Assembly: GCA_050739575.1 (NCBI GenBank)
Contig: JBOIBN010000054.1
Span: 1 to 15,356, forward strand
DNA length: 15,356 nt
Reading direction: 5' to 3'
Source: JBOIBN01 sp050739575
Lineage (GTDB): Bacteria > Pseudomonadota > Gammaproteobacteria > JAKDMP01
How positions within the stretch are numbered: position 1 is the first letter of the stretch; every line of letters begins with the position of its first letter. A program made the translations under genes and the position numbers. The notes under the pieces were generated by a model that had not been told where the DNA came from, ran no database searches, and saw only the letters and a program-made list of their open reading frames with translations. Of the stretch, positions 7,448-14,864 are shown one piece after another.

Positions 7448-7567
7448 GCGCCAACTGTGTCTTCATCCGATGTCTGATTGGGGCTGGACTTTTCTTTGTT
7501 CTGATAGGTCATGATCACAAAGTGTCCAGTTCTTTTTTGAAAAATTTCGCAAAGTGGGAAAAATGTC
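7149..7567. other. Low-GC gap with no firmly supported gene
   Basis: This is 419 bp between the lipoprotein remnant and the start of the frameshifted secreted-protein gene. From about 7370 on, base composition drops well below that of the flanking genes. The only candidate is the weak minus-strand ORF pair starting at 7512 and 7447. The plus-strand frame from 7212 is open for 100 codons but shows no recognisable domain. No tRNA, repeat array or insertion-sequence end was seen. Confidence 0.5.
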
Positions 7568-8022
7568 ATGCGTTCCAGTAGGTTCATATTGATCATCCTG
7601 TTATGTTTTTCTGCTTCATCTGTTTTCGCCGCAGCTTATGAAGCGGACCGTCATCGGGCGCCATCGCAATAGTGAAGAAGGGTTTTGTGGCCTACGGTAG
7701 CGGAAATAATTCGGCTGCCATAAAAGCTTGGCTCGAAGGTAGCCCAAACGACACGGGAAAGGTCGTAGCAAGCCAGGCATCCACACTCTTCAACCAGTTC
7801 GAAGCTGTGTATGGAAAATACGAGGGTTACAAAATCGTACGGGTCCATCCATTATCTGATCGAACGGTCATGATACTGGTCACTATCGACTACGAAAATG
7901 GTCCAGCATTCGGATGGTTTATGGCTTATCAAACCGGGAAGAAAAATTGGGTTATAGATTTATACAAGTTTTATTCTGACCCTACACAGGCATGGCCCGA
8001 TGACCTTATCTACGGTCCGTGA
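7568..8022 (+). pseudogene. Small secreted protein, split by a frameshift after the signal peptide
   Basis: The ATG at 7568 (upstream GTGGGA as SD) opens a clear signal peptide, MRSSRFILIILLCFSASS then VFAAA, but this frame stops at TAG 7670-7672. A second frame carries the rest from about 7654: GAIAIVKKGFVAYGSGNNS, AAIKAWLEGS, YGKYEGYKIV (near 7825) and the ending WPDDLIYGP. Joining them needs a one-base insertion, for instance in the GGG at 7656-7658, giving about 150 residues with normal secreted architecture. The KGF-AY, AAIKAWLEGSP and YGKYEGY pattern is one I associate with small uncharacterised periplasmic proteins; function unknown. Alternatively the GTG at 7672 starts a 116-residue cytoplasmic product, or the shift is an assembly error. 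GC is low (22 of 60 bases at 7561-7620). Confidence 0.65.
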
Positions 8023-8110
8023 AAATCCGGTTCTGGCAAGTTTCGGTTAGTTTGGATTCAACTTCAAAGCGCAACACCTGAAGCATGAGCAGGACATCGC
8101 AGGGGAACCC

Positions 8111-8149
8111 CCCGTGACTGAGGGTTGGCCCCTATTCACTAACCACGGG
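8111..8149. other. Imperfect hairpin downstream of the hydrolase gene
   Basis: CCCGTG (8111-8116) pairs with CACGGG (8144-8149), and GTT (8124-8126) with AAC (8141-8143), with an unpaired bulge between. It lies about 35 nt past the minus-strand hydrolase stop but has no T-tract, so it is at best a weak or Rho-assisted terminator. The 33-codon open frame across it (8051-8152, plus) has no start codon. Confidence 0.25.
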
Positions 8150-8183
8150 TGAGCCGAGTACATTTACACACCTTGCGAACGCT

Positions 8184-9287
8184 TTATCGGCAGTTCTGAG
8201 TCAGGTAGGTTGCGTAGTCCGATGTGTCAATGTTCGCCTCGGTCAGGTAGGCTCCCGACAGGAAAGCCTGGCTCAGCAGACCAGAGGTGTTTTGGCCGTT
8301 GACCGTGCACGCGAGTACCTGCTGGTCGGCGTCGAAGTCGTCGTTCAGCCAGCGGTCGAACCAGGCCTCTACGAAGTACGCGAGCGTCTGTAACTGTTCG
8401 CTGCTCCCACCGTAGGTGCCGTCGCCGAAGGTGGCATGCGCATAACCTCGCATGACCAGTTCTACCGAGGGAATCTGGTTATCGCGCCACCAATTCCATC
8501 CGGTTTCCTTGATGTCCGCTCCGTCGTTTTGCGGGTTGTCCGGGCAGACCTCATCCATGGCGAAGCCGAGCGCCGGCACGAGTGGCGTCGTCGGATACTG
8601 CTCCGGCGGCTCGCATCCCTGTCCGGCTGCACCGGCATCGCCCCCGATCCAATGTTTTAGGTTGTCCAATGCGGCGACCGCATGTACGGCATAGGCTTCC
8701 GGCAGATTCGGGACGTAACTGGCCGCCGTCGAGCCCTCGGAAAAACCGACGATTCCGATCACCGCCGGGTTGGTGTAGCGGTAAAAGGGGTTTTGCGCCG
8801 AGCCGAGAAAATCAATGGCGCTGACGACCGCATCGAAGTCCACGCCCAGCGTGTCGGGGATGACGTTGTAAGGCTGGGTGTAGACAATGGCGACATATCC
8901 CGCGCCCGCGAGCGCCCGTGCCATGTACCACAGATTGCATTGGTTTCCATTGTGGCCGTGCTGCAGGACCACAGCCGGGCGCGGGCCTGGATAGGTTTGG
9001 ATATCGGCAGGCCGCAGGATCGTGCCGCTGAAGTCGGGCGGCAGCGTGGAAGGATCGTAGAGGGGCGGCGTCTCGCCCAGCGGTATCGAAGGGAAGGTGA
9101 CCGCTTGCGCATAGAACGGTCCTTGCCAAGGGAAATTTCCCTGATCCGGGCAGGGGTTATAGGCCTGTGGTGGAGGTGGAGGTGGCGACGGGGGTGAAGA
9201 TGAGGGAGAACCTCCGCTGCTGCAGGCACAAAGAAGCGTACAGATGAAACCAAGCCCCGCCGCAATTGCCGTATTTTTTACTGTCAT
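8184..9287 (-). CDS. Lipoprotein alpha/beta hydrolase
   Basis: A 367-residue exported serine hydrolase. Residues 1-22 form a lipoprotein signal ending LLCAC, with Cys22 the likely lipidated residue; a Ser/Pro linker with six prolines in a row (35-40) follows. The hydrolase core shows the oxyanion-region HGHNG (110-114), the nucleophile elbow GFSEG (181-185, Ser183) and the late histidine GYAHATFG (His284). The acid could be Asp245 in AMDEVC. An insertion (210-265) with Cys224 and Cys248 may carry disulphides, together with Cys46, Cys117, Cys327 and Cys366. The architecture is of the dienelactone-hydrolase/PET-hydrolase-like superfamily; esterase or lipase activity is plausible but the substrate is unknown. 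It is monocistronic, and the upstream GAGAA is the likely SD. Confidence 0.85.
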   Translation of the reverse strand: MTVKNTAIAAGLGFICTLLCACSSGGSPSSSPPSPPPPPPQAYNPCPDQGNFPWQGPFYAQAVTFPSIPLGETPPLYDPSTLPPDFSGTILRPADIQTYPGPRPAVVLQHGHNGNQCNLWYMARALAGAGYVAIVYTQPYNVIPDTLGVDFDAVVSAIDFLGSAQNPFYRYTNPAVIGIVGFSEGSTAASYVPNLPEAYAVHAVAALDNLKHWIGGDAGAAGQGCEPPEQYPTTPLVPALGFAMDEVCPDNPQNDGADIKETGWNWWRDNQIPSVELVMRGYAHATFGDGTYGGSSEQLQTLAYFVEAWFDRWLNDDFDADQQVLACTVNGQNTSGLLSQAFLSGAYLTEANIDTSDYATYLTQNCR

Positions 9288-9536
9288 GGGGAATTCTCTG
9301 GCCCTGCAATGCCCGGATGACCGGGAAAAATCTGGATCAAAACGTCAACAAAAGAATCCGCCCACTGCGGAGCTTTGGCAGGGCGATTCGCTTCTCATTC
9401 CTCTCTCATGCGCGGGATCACGAGCAGATAATCCCGTCATTACGATTGTTCGGGGTCGAGCAGGTTCCACCGCCGCATCGTGATGCTGCGGGTTCTCGAT
9501 GCTCGAGGCGAGCGCACGGGAAAAGACGCGGCCGTC
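9288..9536. other. Intergenic region between the hydrolase gene and the small-lipoprotein terminator
   Basis: Together with the terminator this leaves 303 bp without a gene between 9287 and 9591. It must hold the hydrolase promoter on the minus strand. No ORF with a credible product, repeat or RNA gene was recognised. Confidence 0.5.
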
Positions 9537-9566
9537 ACAAAACAAGGCCCGTCGAAGCGGGCCTTG
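9537..9566 (-). terminator. Rho-independent terminator of the small lipoprotein gene
   Basis: A 9-bp stem CAAGGCCCG / CGGGCCTTG (9543-9551 and 9558-9566) with a six-base loop. The plus-strand ACAAAA before it gives TTTTGT after the hairpin on the minus strand, 24 nt past the lipoprotein stop. It shares its arms with the terminator at 7058-7085. Confidence 0.85.
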
Positions 9567-9590
9567 ATCGAACGGTATATCCGGCCGGGT

Positions 9591-9863
9591 TCAGCCGCCC
9601 GTGGCGGGCGGCGGGGAGGTCATAGCTTTAGGAGCTGTGGCCGGCATCGCTGCCGTTGTCGCAGGCATGCCCGTCATCGGTGACATTGCGGTCGTCGGCT
9701 TCGGACTGGTGGTCATTGGACTCGTCATGGAATGAGAAGTAGCGGGCATCGGCGTTCCCATGGTGCCGTGGGAGGGGGTCACGCCCTGGGTTTGTTTGGG
9801 ATGGCAGGCACTGAGGGCCAGCGCCCCGCCCAGCACCGTCATCGCGATCACTAAGCGTTTCAT
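9591..9863 (-). CDS. Small Met/Thr/Pro-rich lipoprotein
   Basis: A 90-residue product with a lipoprotein signal (MKRLVIAMTVLGGALALSAC, Cys20 in the lipobox LSAC). The remaining 70 residues are low complexity and dominated by Thr, Pro, Ala, Ser and Met, with nine methionines in recurring forms such as SPMT, GTPMP and TGMPATT. There is no predicted folded domain. It may be an extended surface or periplasmic tether; methionine clusters can bind Cu(I), but the spacing here is irregular and no copper gene is nearby, so that is only a possibility. GGAG 9 nt before the ATG serves as SD. Its own terminator follows at 9566-9537. The start is 70 bp from the divergent membrane-protein gene. Confidence 0.75.
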   Translation of the reverse strand: MKRLVIAMTVLGGALALSACHPKQTQGVTPSHGTMGTPMPATSHSMTSPMTTSPKPTTAMSPMTGMPATTAAMPATAPKAMTSPPPATGG

Positions 9864-9919
9864 GAGTCTTGTCTCCGCAGGAAATTCCGTTGTTTATCCT
9901 ACCGTGCCGCGCGCCCTTT

Positions 9920-9925
9920 TACAAT
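9920..9925 (+). promoter_or_regulatory. Possible -10 box very close to the membrane-protein start
   Basis: TACAAT ends 8 nt before the ATG at 9934, so transcription would start at or next to the start codon. No SD is present before this ATG and no good -35 was found, so the evidence is only position and the hexamer. Confidence 0.25.
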
Positions 9926-9933
9926 ACGTTGGC

Positions 9934-10719
9934 ATGACCGATGTGAGGCCGACCGGCGTCCGGGGCGGGCTGCGGCTGGCGCTGACGGCCGGGCTCCCGG
10001 TCGCCGCAATGTCGCTCGCCGCGGTGCTCGTCCAGCGCATTCCGGACCCGCATGGGATCGGCACGCCGCTCGGCGCCGATCTTTCCACGTTGGGCCCGAG
10101 CCTCGGTTGGTACGTGCTCAAGGCCGGCCTGTCCGCCTGTCTGCTCGCTCCCCTGATTGCCGCACTGGCTGCGCGTGTAGGGGACAAACCGATGCCGCTG
10201 CGCGAACTGTTCGCCGCCGCTGCCGGTGCCTGGCGTTTGTGGCTCGCGGGACTGTTTTACGACCTGGGGGTCGCGCTCGGCCTGATTCTGTTGTTGATAC
10301 CCGGCGTGCTGCTCAGCGTGGCTTGGGTTCTGTATGCGCCGGCAGCGGTATTGGGCCGGGCCGGGCCGTTCGCTGCGTTGTCGCTCAGCCTCGAACGCGG
10401 CCGCCGTGACTGGACCGAATTGCTTCGGCGTATTGCCGGGCCGTACATTTTCTACGGCGTGGTCTATGCGTTGAGCGCGTTGCCCGGATTATTGGCCGTT
10501 CTGCGCTACCTGGGACGGACGTTTGCGGCCACCTCCGCCGCTGTCACGCCATCTGTTCCGACATCGGCTGAACTTGCCCATGCCTACCTGTCGGCGCCGG
10601 TGCCGGCCTGGTTCGGGTGGGGACTGATGCCGCTGCTTTTTGCCGCCGCACAGCTCTATCTGCTCGCCGCATTGACGGGTGCCTGGCTTGCGCTTGGCAA
10701 AACAGCCGACCGGCAATAA
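9934..10719 (+). CDS. Polytopic inner-membrane protein, YciC/glycerophosphodiester-phosphodiesterase-membrane-domain-like
   Basis: A 261-residue hydrophobic protein with about six membrane segments, near residues 12-33, 55-75, 98-125 (LGLILLLIPGVLLSVAWVLY), 160-185 and 225-255. The loop after the central pair, IPGVLL-W-YAPAAVLG then AALSLSLERGRRDW, is the typical pattern of YciC-like and related membrane families of unknown function. The ATG at 9934 was preferred to in-frame codons further up because those overlap the divergent lipoprotein gene and encode no plausible N-terminus. There is no SD. The gene ends 15 bp before the prfA stop, convergent with it, and no obvious bidirectional terminator separates them. 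Confidence 0.7.
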   Translation: MTDVRPTGVRGGLRLALTAGLPVAAMSLAAVLVQRIPDPHGIGTPLGADLSTLGPSLGWYVLKAGLSACLLAPLIAALAARVGDKPMPLRELFAAAAGAWRLWLAGLFYDLGVALGLILLLIPGVLLSVAWVLYAPAAVLGRAGPFAALSLSLERGRRDWTELLRRIAGPYIFYGVVYALSALPGLLAVLRYLGRTFAATSAAVTPSVPTSAELAHAYLSAPVPAWFGWGLMPLLFAAAQLYLLAALTGAWLALGKTADRQ

Positions 10720-10734
10720 CGAAACAGGGAAACT

Positions 10735-11829
10735 TCAGCCCGGTACGTCGCTTGTCAGCGTGGCAAGTGCATCCTCGCGCGCGGCGATCATTAACGGTTC
10801 GATCAACGCGTCCAGGCCGCCTTCCAGCACTGCTTCGAGTTGATAGATCGTGAGGCCGATGCGGTGGTCGCTGATCCGGCCCTGCGGGAAGTTGTAGGTG
10901 CGGATGCGTTCGGAACGATCGCCACTGCCGACCTGCAGTCGACGCGCCGAGCTTTGCGCCGCAGCTCTGCGTTCGCGCTCGGCGGCGAGCAGCCTCGCGC
11001 TCAGGAGCGCCATCGCGCGGGCGCGGTTCTGGTGCTGGGAGCGCTCGTCCTGGCATTCGACCACGAGGCCCGTCGGAAGATGCGTGATGCGCACGGCGGA
11101 TTCGGTGCGGTTGACGTGCTGGCCGCCGGCGCCGCTTGCGCGGTAGGTGTCCACGCGCAACTCCGTCGGGTTGATCGGGATTTCATCCACGGCCTCGACT
11201 TCGGGCAGTACGGCGACGGTGCAGGCGGAGGTGTGGATGCGGCCTTGGGATTCGGTGCGCGGCACGCGCTGGACCCGGTGCGTCCCCGACTCGAACTTGA
11301 GCCGAGCGTAGGCATCGGAGCCGGCAACGCGCGAAATCACTTCCTTGAAACCGCCCACTTCGCCTCCGCTCGCGCTCACGATCGTGAGACGCCAGCCACG
11401 CGTTTCTGCATAGCGGGCGTACATGCGAAAGAGATCGCCCGCAAAAAGTGCCGCCTCGTCGCCGCCGGTGCCGGCGCGGATTTCGAGAAAGAGATTGCGC
11501 CCGTCGTCGGGATCGGGCGGGATGAGCGTGTCCAGCAGTTCGGTTTCGAGCGCCGCGCGCCGGGACTCGATGCGCCTTGTTTCCTCCTCGGCGAGGCGTG
11601 CGATTCCGGCGTCGCTGTCTTCGGCGAGTCGGCCGGTTTCTCTGAGCTGTTCGCGGAGCCGTTCATACTCTGCGAGTCCGCGGGCGGCGGGTATGAGTCT
11701 CGCGTATTCGCGCGCAAGCGCCGTGTAGCGGTCGGAATCGGCCGCGGTTTCCGGCTGTTCCAGTTCACGCGAAATTACTTGCGCACGCTCGGCAAGCGAT
11801 TGGAGCCGCGCAATCAGGGCCGGCTTCAT
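10735..11829 (-). CDS. prfA: Peptide chain release factor 1 (RF1)
   Basis: A 364-residue class I release factor that reads UAA and UAG in the ribosomal A site and triggers peptidyl-tRNA hydrolysis. Residues 1-100 form the helical domain. The codon-recognition P-x-T motif is at 190-192, here PRT, in RVPRTESQGRIHTSACTVAV. The catalytic GGQ is at 235-237 in SGAGGQHVN. CQDERSQHQNRARAM and RTYNFPQGRISDHR are RF1 landmarks. Gln237 is the expected PrmC target. The ATG at 11829 overlaps the hemA stop as ATGA, indicating coupled translation. An upstream in-frame extension exists but lies inside hemA and is not RF1-like. Confidence 0.97.
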   Translation of the reverse strand: MKPALIARLQSLAERAQVISRELEQPETAADSDRYTALAREYARLIPAARGLAEYERLREQLRETGRLAEDSDAGIARLAEEETRRIESRRAALETELLDTLIPPDPDDGRNLFLEIRAGTGGDEAALFAGDLFRMYARYAETRGWRLTIVSASGGEVGGFKEVISRVAGSDAYARLKFESGTHRVQRVPRTESQGRIHTSACTVAVLPEVEAVDEIPINPTELRVDTYRASGAGGQHVNRTESAVRITHLPTGLVVECQDERSQHQNRARAMALLSARLLAAERERRAAAQSSARRLQVGSGDRSERIRTYNFPQGRISDHRIGLTIYQLEAVLEGGLDALIEPLMIAAREDALATLTSDVPG

Positions 11830-13088
11830 GCGGCTGCGTTGTCTTGCCGCTCTCCTTCCTCGCCGAGTCCGAACAGTTCGCGCGTCGTGGCGATGAACTC
11901 GGCCTCGTCCGCGGCGGCCGCCGCGCGCAGTCGCACCGTCGGTGCGTGCATGAGCCGGTTCGTGAGCGTAGCGGCGAGATATTCGAGGGCCGCATCGGTG
12001 CCGCGGGCGGCCGCGATCCGCCGGGCTTCGGCCAGCGTCCGGCGCCGCGCACGGGCGGCCTCGGCGCGCAACGCGCAGATCGTGGGCACCGCATCGCGGA
12101 TGCGCCGCGTCTTGTGCCACGCGGCGAGAGCCTGTTCGACGGCGGCTTCGGCCTCGGCGGCAGCTGCGTAGCGCATTTCCCCGCTCGCCGCGACAACCGC
12201 AGAAAGATCGTCCACGCCGATTACTTCGATGCCGGGAAGCGCGTGCACGTCGGGGGAGACGTCGCGCGGCACCGCGAGATCGAGCACCAGCAGGGGATGT
12301 TCGGCGCGGCGTTCGCCGAACAGATCGGCCGTCACGATCGGAGTTTCGCTCGTCGTCGCGCTCGCGAGCAGATCCGCCGCGGCGAGCGCGACCGGCAAAT
12401 TCGCGAACGCGATCGCCTGGCCTCCGTGTTGCGCCGCAAGCGCAACCGCCGTCGCCTGGGTGCGATTGGCGATCAGCAGATGCCCGATGCCCTGGGCACG
12501 CAGATGAAACGCCAGCGCGGAGATCGTCTCGCCAGCGCCGATCAGAACGGCGCTGCGTCCGGCGAGTCCGCCAAGTCTTTCACGCGCGAGCTTGGCCGCC
12601 GCGTAGGGCAGCGAACGCAGGCTGTCGAGCGCGGAATCCGTGCGGATGCCCTTGGTCACGCCGAGTGCGTACTGGAAAAGCTGATGCAATTCGGGTCCGA
12701 CGGTGGCGGTGCGGTGGGCGTCGAGATAGGCTGTTTTGACCTGCCCGAGAATCTGGTTCTCGCCGAGCACCATGCTGTCGAGGCCGGCAGCGACGCGAAA
12801 CAAATGGCGGGCGACGGGAGCGCCTTCGTGGACGTAAAGATGTCCGGCCAGCTCGCCGCCGAAGTTCCCGAGCGTACTGAACCATTCCACGATACGGTGT
12901 TTATATTGCGGCTGCGCTACGGCGTAAAGCTCAGTACGGTTGCAGGTCGCGAGCAGCACGGCCTCGTCCACGCCGTCAGTTTCGAGCAGCTGATCGAGCA
13001 GTTCCGGAATGCGTGTCGGCGCCACAGCGAGCCGTTCGCGAACGGCGAGGGGAGCGGTCTTGTGGCTGACTCCGATTACGAACAGCAT
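11826..13088 (-). CDS. hemA: Glutamyl-tRNA reductase
   Basis: NADPH-dependent enzyme making glutamate-1-semialdehyde from Glu-tRNA(Glu), the first step of C5 tetrapyrrole synthesis. With the start at 13088 the product is 420 residues, beginning MLFVIGVSHKTAPL as the family does, and the nucleophilic cysteine in ATCNRTEL is Cys49, close to the usual Cys50. GLDSMVLGENQILGQV (102-117) binds the Glu-tRNA. IGAGET (183-188) starts the NADPH domain; the C-terminal dimerisation domain is helical and Ala/Arg-rich. A start at 13118 would add ten residues (MPTTPLQFRP) unlike the family, though GCGGTAAA before that ATG resembles an SD better than anything before 13088. It is the first gene of hemA-prfA, divergent from the TPR lipoprotein gene. 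Confidence 0.95.
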   Translation of the reverse strand: MLFVIGVSHKTAPLAVRERLAVAPTRIPELLDQLLETDGVDEAVLLATCNRTELYAVAQPQYKHRIVEWFSTLGNFGGELAGHLYVHEGAPVARHLFRVAAGLDSMVLGENQILGQVKTAYLDAHRTATVGPELHQLFQYALGVTKGIRTDSALDSLRSLPYAAAKLARERLGGLAGRSAVLIGAGETISALAFHLRAQGIGHLLIANRTQATAVALAAQHGGQAIAFANLPVALAAADLLASATTSETPIVTADLFGERRAEHPLLVLDLAVPRDVSPDVHALPGIEVIGVDDLSAVVAASGEMRYAAAAEAEAAVEQALAAWHKTRRIRDAVPTICALRAEAARARRRTLAEARRIAAARGTDAALEYLAATLTNRLMHAPTVRLRAAAAADEAEFIATTRELFGLGEEGERQDNAAA

Positions 13089-13147
13089 CGGGCGGAATTG
13101 CAGCGGCGTAGTCGGCATTTTACCGCAGCCCGGGAAGCCGAATCGGG

Positions 13148-13153
13148 TATAGT
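13148..13153 (+). promoter_or_regulatory. Possible -10 box for the TPR lipoprotein-lolB operon
   Basis: TATAGT preceded by CGGG lies 27 nt before the TPR ATG, in the hemA/TPR divergent gap. A convincing -35 is missing at 16-18 bp. The surrounding GTATAGTCTTA resembles the candidate at 2341-2336. Confidence 0.3.
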
Positions 13154-13179
13154 CTTAATGTTCACCCTGCGGTTACGGC

Positions 13180-14859
13180 ATGCGTCGTTTCTATACTTTC
13201 GCGGCGAGCGGCTTCGTAGCGCTCTCGCTCGGCGCCTGCGCCCATCCGCCGGCCGCGACGCCGTCGCCGCCGCCCGCGGCTACCGCGCCGAGCGCGGCCA
13301 GCGCGAACGAGGACTTCGCGGCCGCGGCAAACCACCTGCACTCGCCGCGTCTGATGGCGATGGTGTTGCTGAAGGAGGCTCGGGACAAACACGACGCAAA
13401 CCCCGCCCTGCTGGCCGCTCTGTTCGCCACCGAAGCTCAGGACTACGACTTGGCTAGCCAGGCCACGCAGCTTGCCCACAGCCTTGCTCCGAAACGCCCC
13501 GAAGCCTTCGCGATCGACGTCCGGATCGCGCTTGACCAGGGAAAGGTAAGCGACGCCCGCGCCGCGGCCAGCGAGGCCTATGTTCTGGGCGGTGCGGATG
13601 CGGTCAGGCTAGCCCTCACCGGGCCGATTGATCCGTGGTTCGTGCTTGCCGTCGTCCAGCCGCTCGCCGCGGATCATCCACGGGATGCCGATCTCGCTCT
13701 TTTCCATGCGCAGGCGCTGCTGCAGGCCGGTGACGATAGCGGCGCGCTCGCTGCGGCGCAGACTGCGGGCACGAGTGCCGGGAACGCCCAACTGGCCCGC
13801 ACCATTGAGATTCAAGCCAACTGGGATCTCGGGCGGCACAAACAGGCACTGGCGCTGGCCCACAAGACGCTCGCCGCCGCTCCGCATGACGTGGGTCTGC
13901 GGGTGTTCGTGGCCGGGCTTCTTGCCCGTGGAGATCAGGTCACGCGGGCCCGCGAAATACTCGACGACGCTCATGCGCTCGCACCGGGCAACACTCACGT
14001 CGCCTTGGCCTATGCGGTCGTGGACATGGCGGCGGGCGATACCTCCGCGGCGCGAGTCCGGGTCACGCGCCTGCTCGAAAACGGCAGCGAGGCGCCGGGA
14101 CTCTACAATCTGCTCGGCGCCATGGCGGCGCAAGACGGAGATTGGGATGAGGCGTTCGGTTGGTATCACGGCATCACTGATCCGGACTTCGTAAGTTCGG
14201 CACAGGTGGGTGCGGTGCTGGCGCTCGCCCAATGGCAGGGGCTCGCCCCGGCCATGGACTATCTGGATCGCTTGCGCCAGGCCTTGCCGGCGCTCGCTCC
14301 GACCTGGATCGCGGTCGAGGCGACGCTGCTCGCGCAGGCCGGCAAGACGGATCAGGCCTATGCGCTACTCGTCGCGGAGACTGCTCACTATCCGATGGTA
14401 CAGCCGCTGCGTTACCAGCAGGCGCTGCTCGCCGACCAGATCGGCAAGAGCGAAACCGCGCTTCGCCTGCTCCACGGGTTAGTCACGGAAGCTCCCGACA
14501 ATCCCGATTATCTCAATGCCTATGGCTACACCTTGACCGAGCACACCACGCGTTACCGGGAGGCCTACGGGTACATCGTCAAGGCGCTCACGATGTCGCC
14601 GGACAACGGAGCGATCCTGGACAGCATGGGCTGGGTGCTTTACCGGCTCGGCGAGAACACCAAGGCGGTCCCATATCTGCGCCGGGCCTGGGAGCTTACC
14701 GGTGATCCCGACGTCGCCGACCATCTCGTTCAGGTTTATCTTGCACTCGGCGACACCAGCGCGGCTTCGAAGTTGCTCGGCAACGCACTTGCCAAGACGC
14801 CGACGGACGCAACCCTCCTCAAGCTCAAACAACAACTGGCGCGCAGCACGCCTCCTTGA
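13180..14859 (+). CDS. TPR-repeat lipoprotein upstream of lolB
   Basis: A 559-residue protein with a lipoprotein signal (hydrophobic run FVALSLGAC, Cys20) and an Ala/Pro linker to about residue 45. The remainder is helical TPR-like repeats. The clearest are GLYNLLGAMAAQDGDWDEA near residue 310 and three C-terminal units: DYLNAYGYTLTEHTTRYREA, GAILDSMGWVLYRLGENTKA and VADHLVQVYLALGDTSAA (445-535). It probably acts in the periplasm at a membrane as a protein-interaction scaffold. A TPR protein next to lolB is a frequent arrangement in beta- and gammaproteobacteria, but the role is not established. The stop is 5 nt before the lolB ATG, so the two genes are almost certainly co-transcribed. Confidence 0.88.
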   Translation: MRRFYTFAASGFVALSLGACAHPPAATPSPPPAATAPSAASANEDFAAAANHLHSPRLMAMVLLKEARDKHDANPALLAALFATEAQDYDLASQATQLAHSLAPKRPEAFAIDVRIALDQGKVSDARAAASEAYVLGGADAVRLALTGPIDPWFVLAVVQPLAADHPRDADLALFHAQALLQAGDDSGALAAAQTAGTSAGNAQLARTIEIQANWDLGRHKQALALAHKTLAAAPHDVGLRVFVAGLLARGDQVTRAREILDDAHALAPGNTHVALAYAVVDMAAGDTSAARVRVTRLLENGSEAPGLYNLLGAMAAQDGDWDEAFGWYHGITDPDFVSSAQVGAVLALAQWQGLAPAMDYLDRLRQALPALAPTWIAVEATLLAQAGKTDQAYALLVAETAHYPMVQPLRYQQALLADQIGKSETALRLLHGLVTEAPDNPDYLNAYGYTLTEHTTRYREAYGYIVKALTMSPDNGAILDSMGWVLYRLGENTKAVPYLRRAWELTGDPDVADHLVQVYLALGDTSAASKLLGNALAKTPTDATLLKLKQQLARSTPP

Positions 14860-14864
14860 AGGTG

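Noticed and set aside
7212..7514. 100-codon plus-strand ORF in the low-GC gap
   Set aside because: No SD, no recognisable domain, and it overlaps the equally weak minus-strand chain; not supported as a gene.
8051..8152. 33-codon plus-strand frame before the hydrolase gene (FGFNFKAQHLKHEQD and on)
   Set aside because: It has no start codon and no recognised family; could be a remnant of a lost gene but too short to claim.
10840..12171. 443-codon plus-strand open frame opposite prfA
   Set aside because: Antisense shadow of prfA and the end of hemA; no domain seen and compositional bias follows the real gene's third positions.
11844..13457. Very long plus-strand open frame (537 codons) opposite hemA
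   Set aside because: It is antisense to a convincingly identified hemA and runs on into the TPR gene in another frame; its Arg-rich, motif-free translation is typical of a GC-rich shadow.
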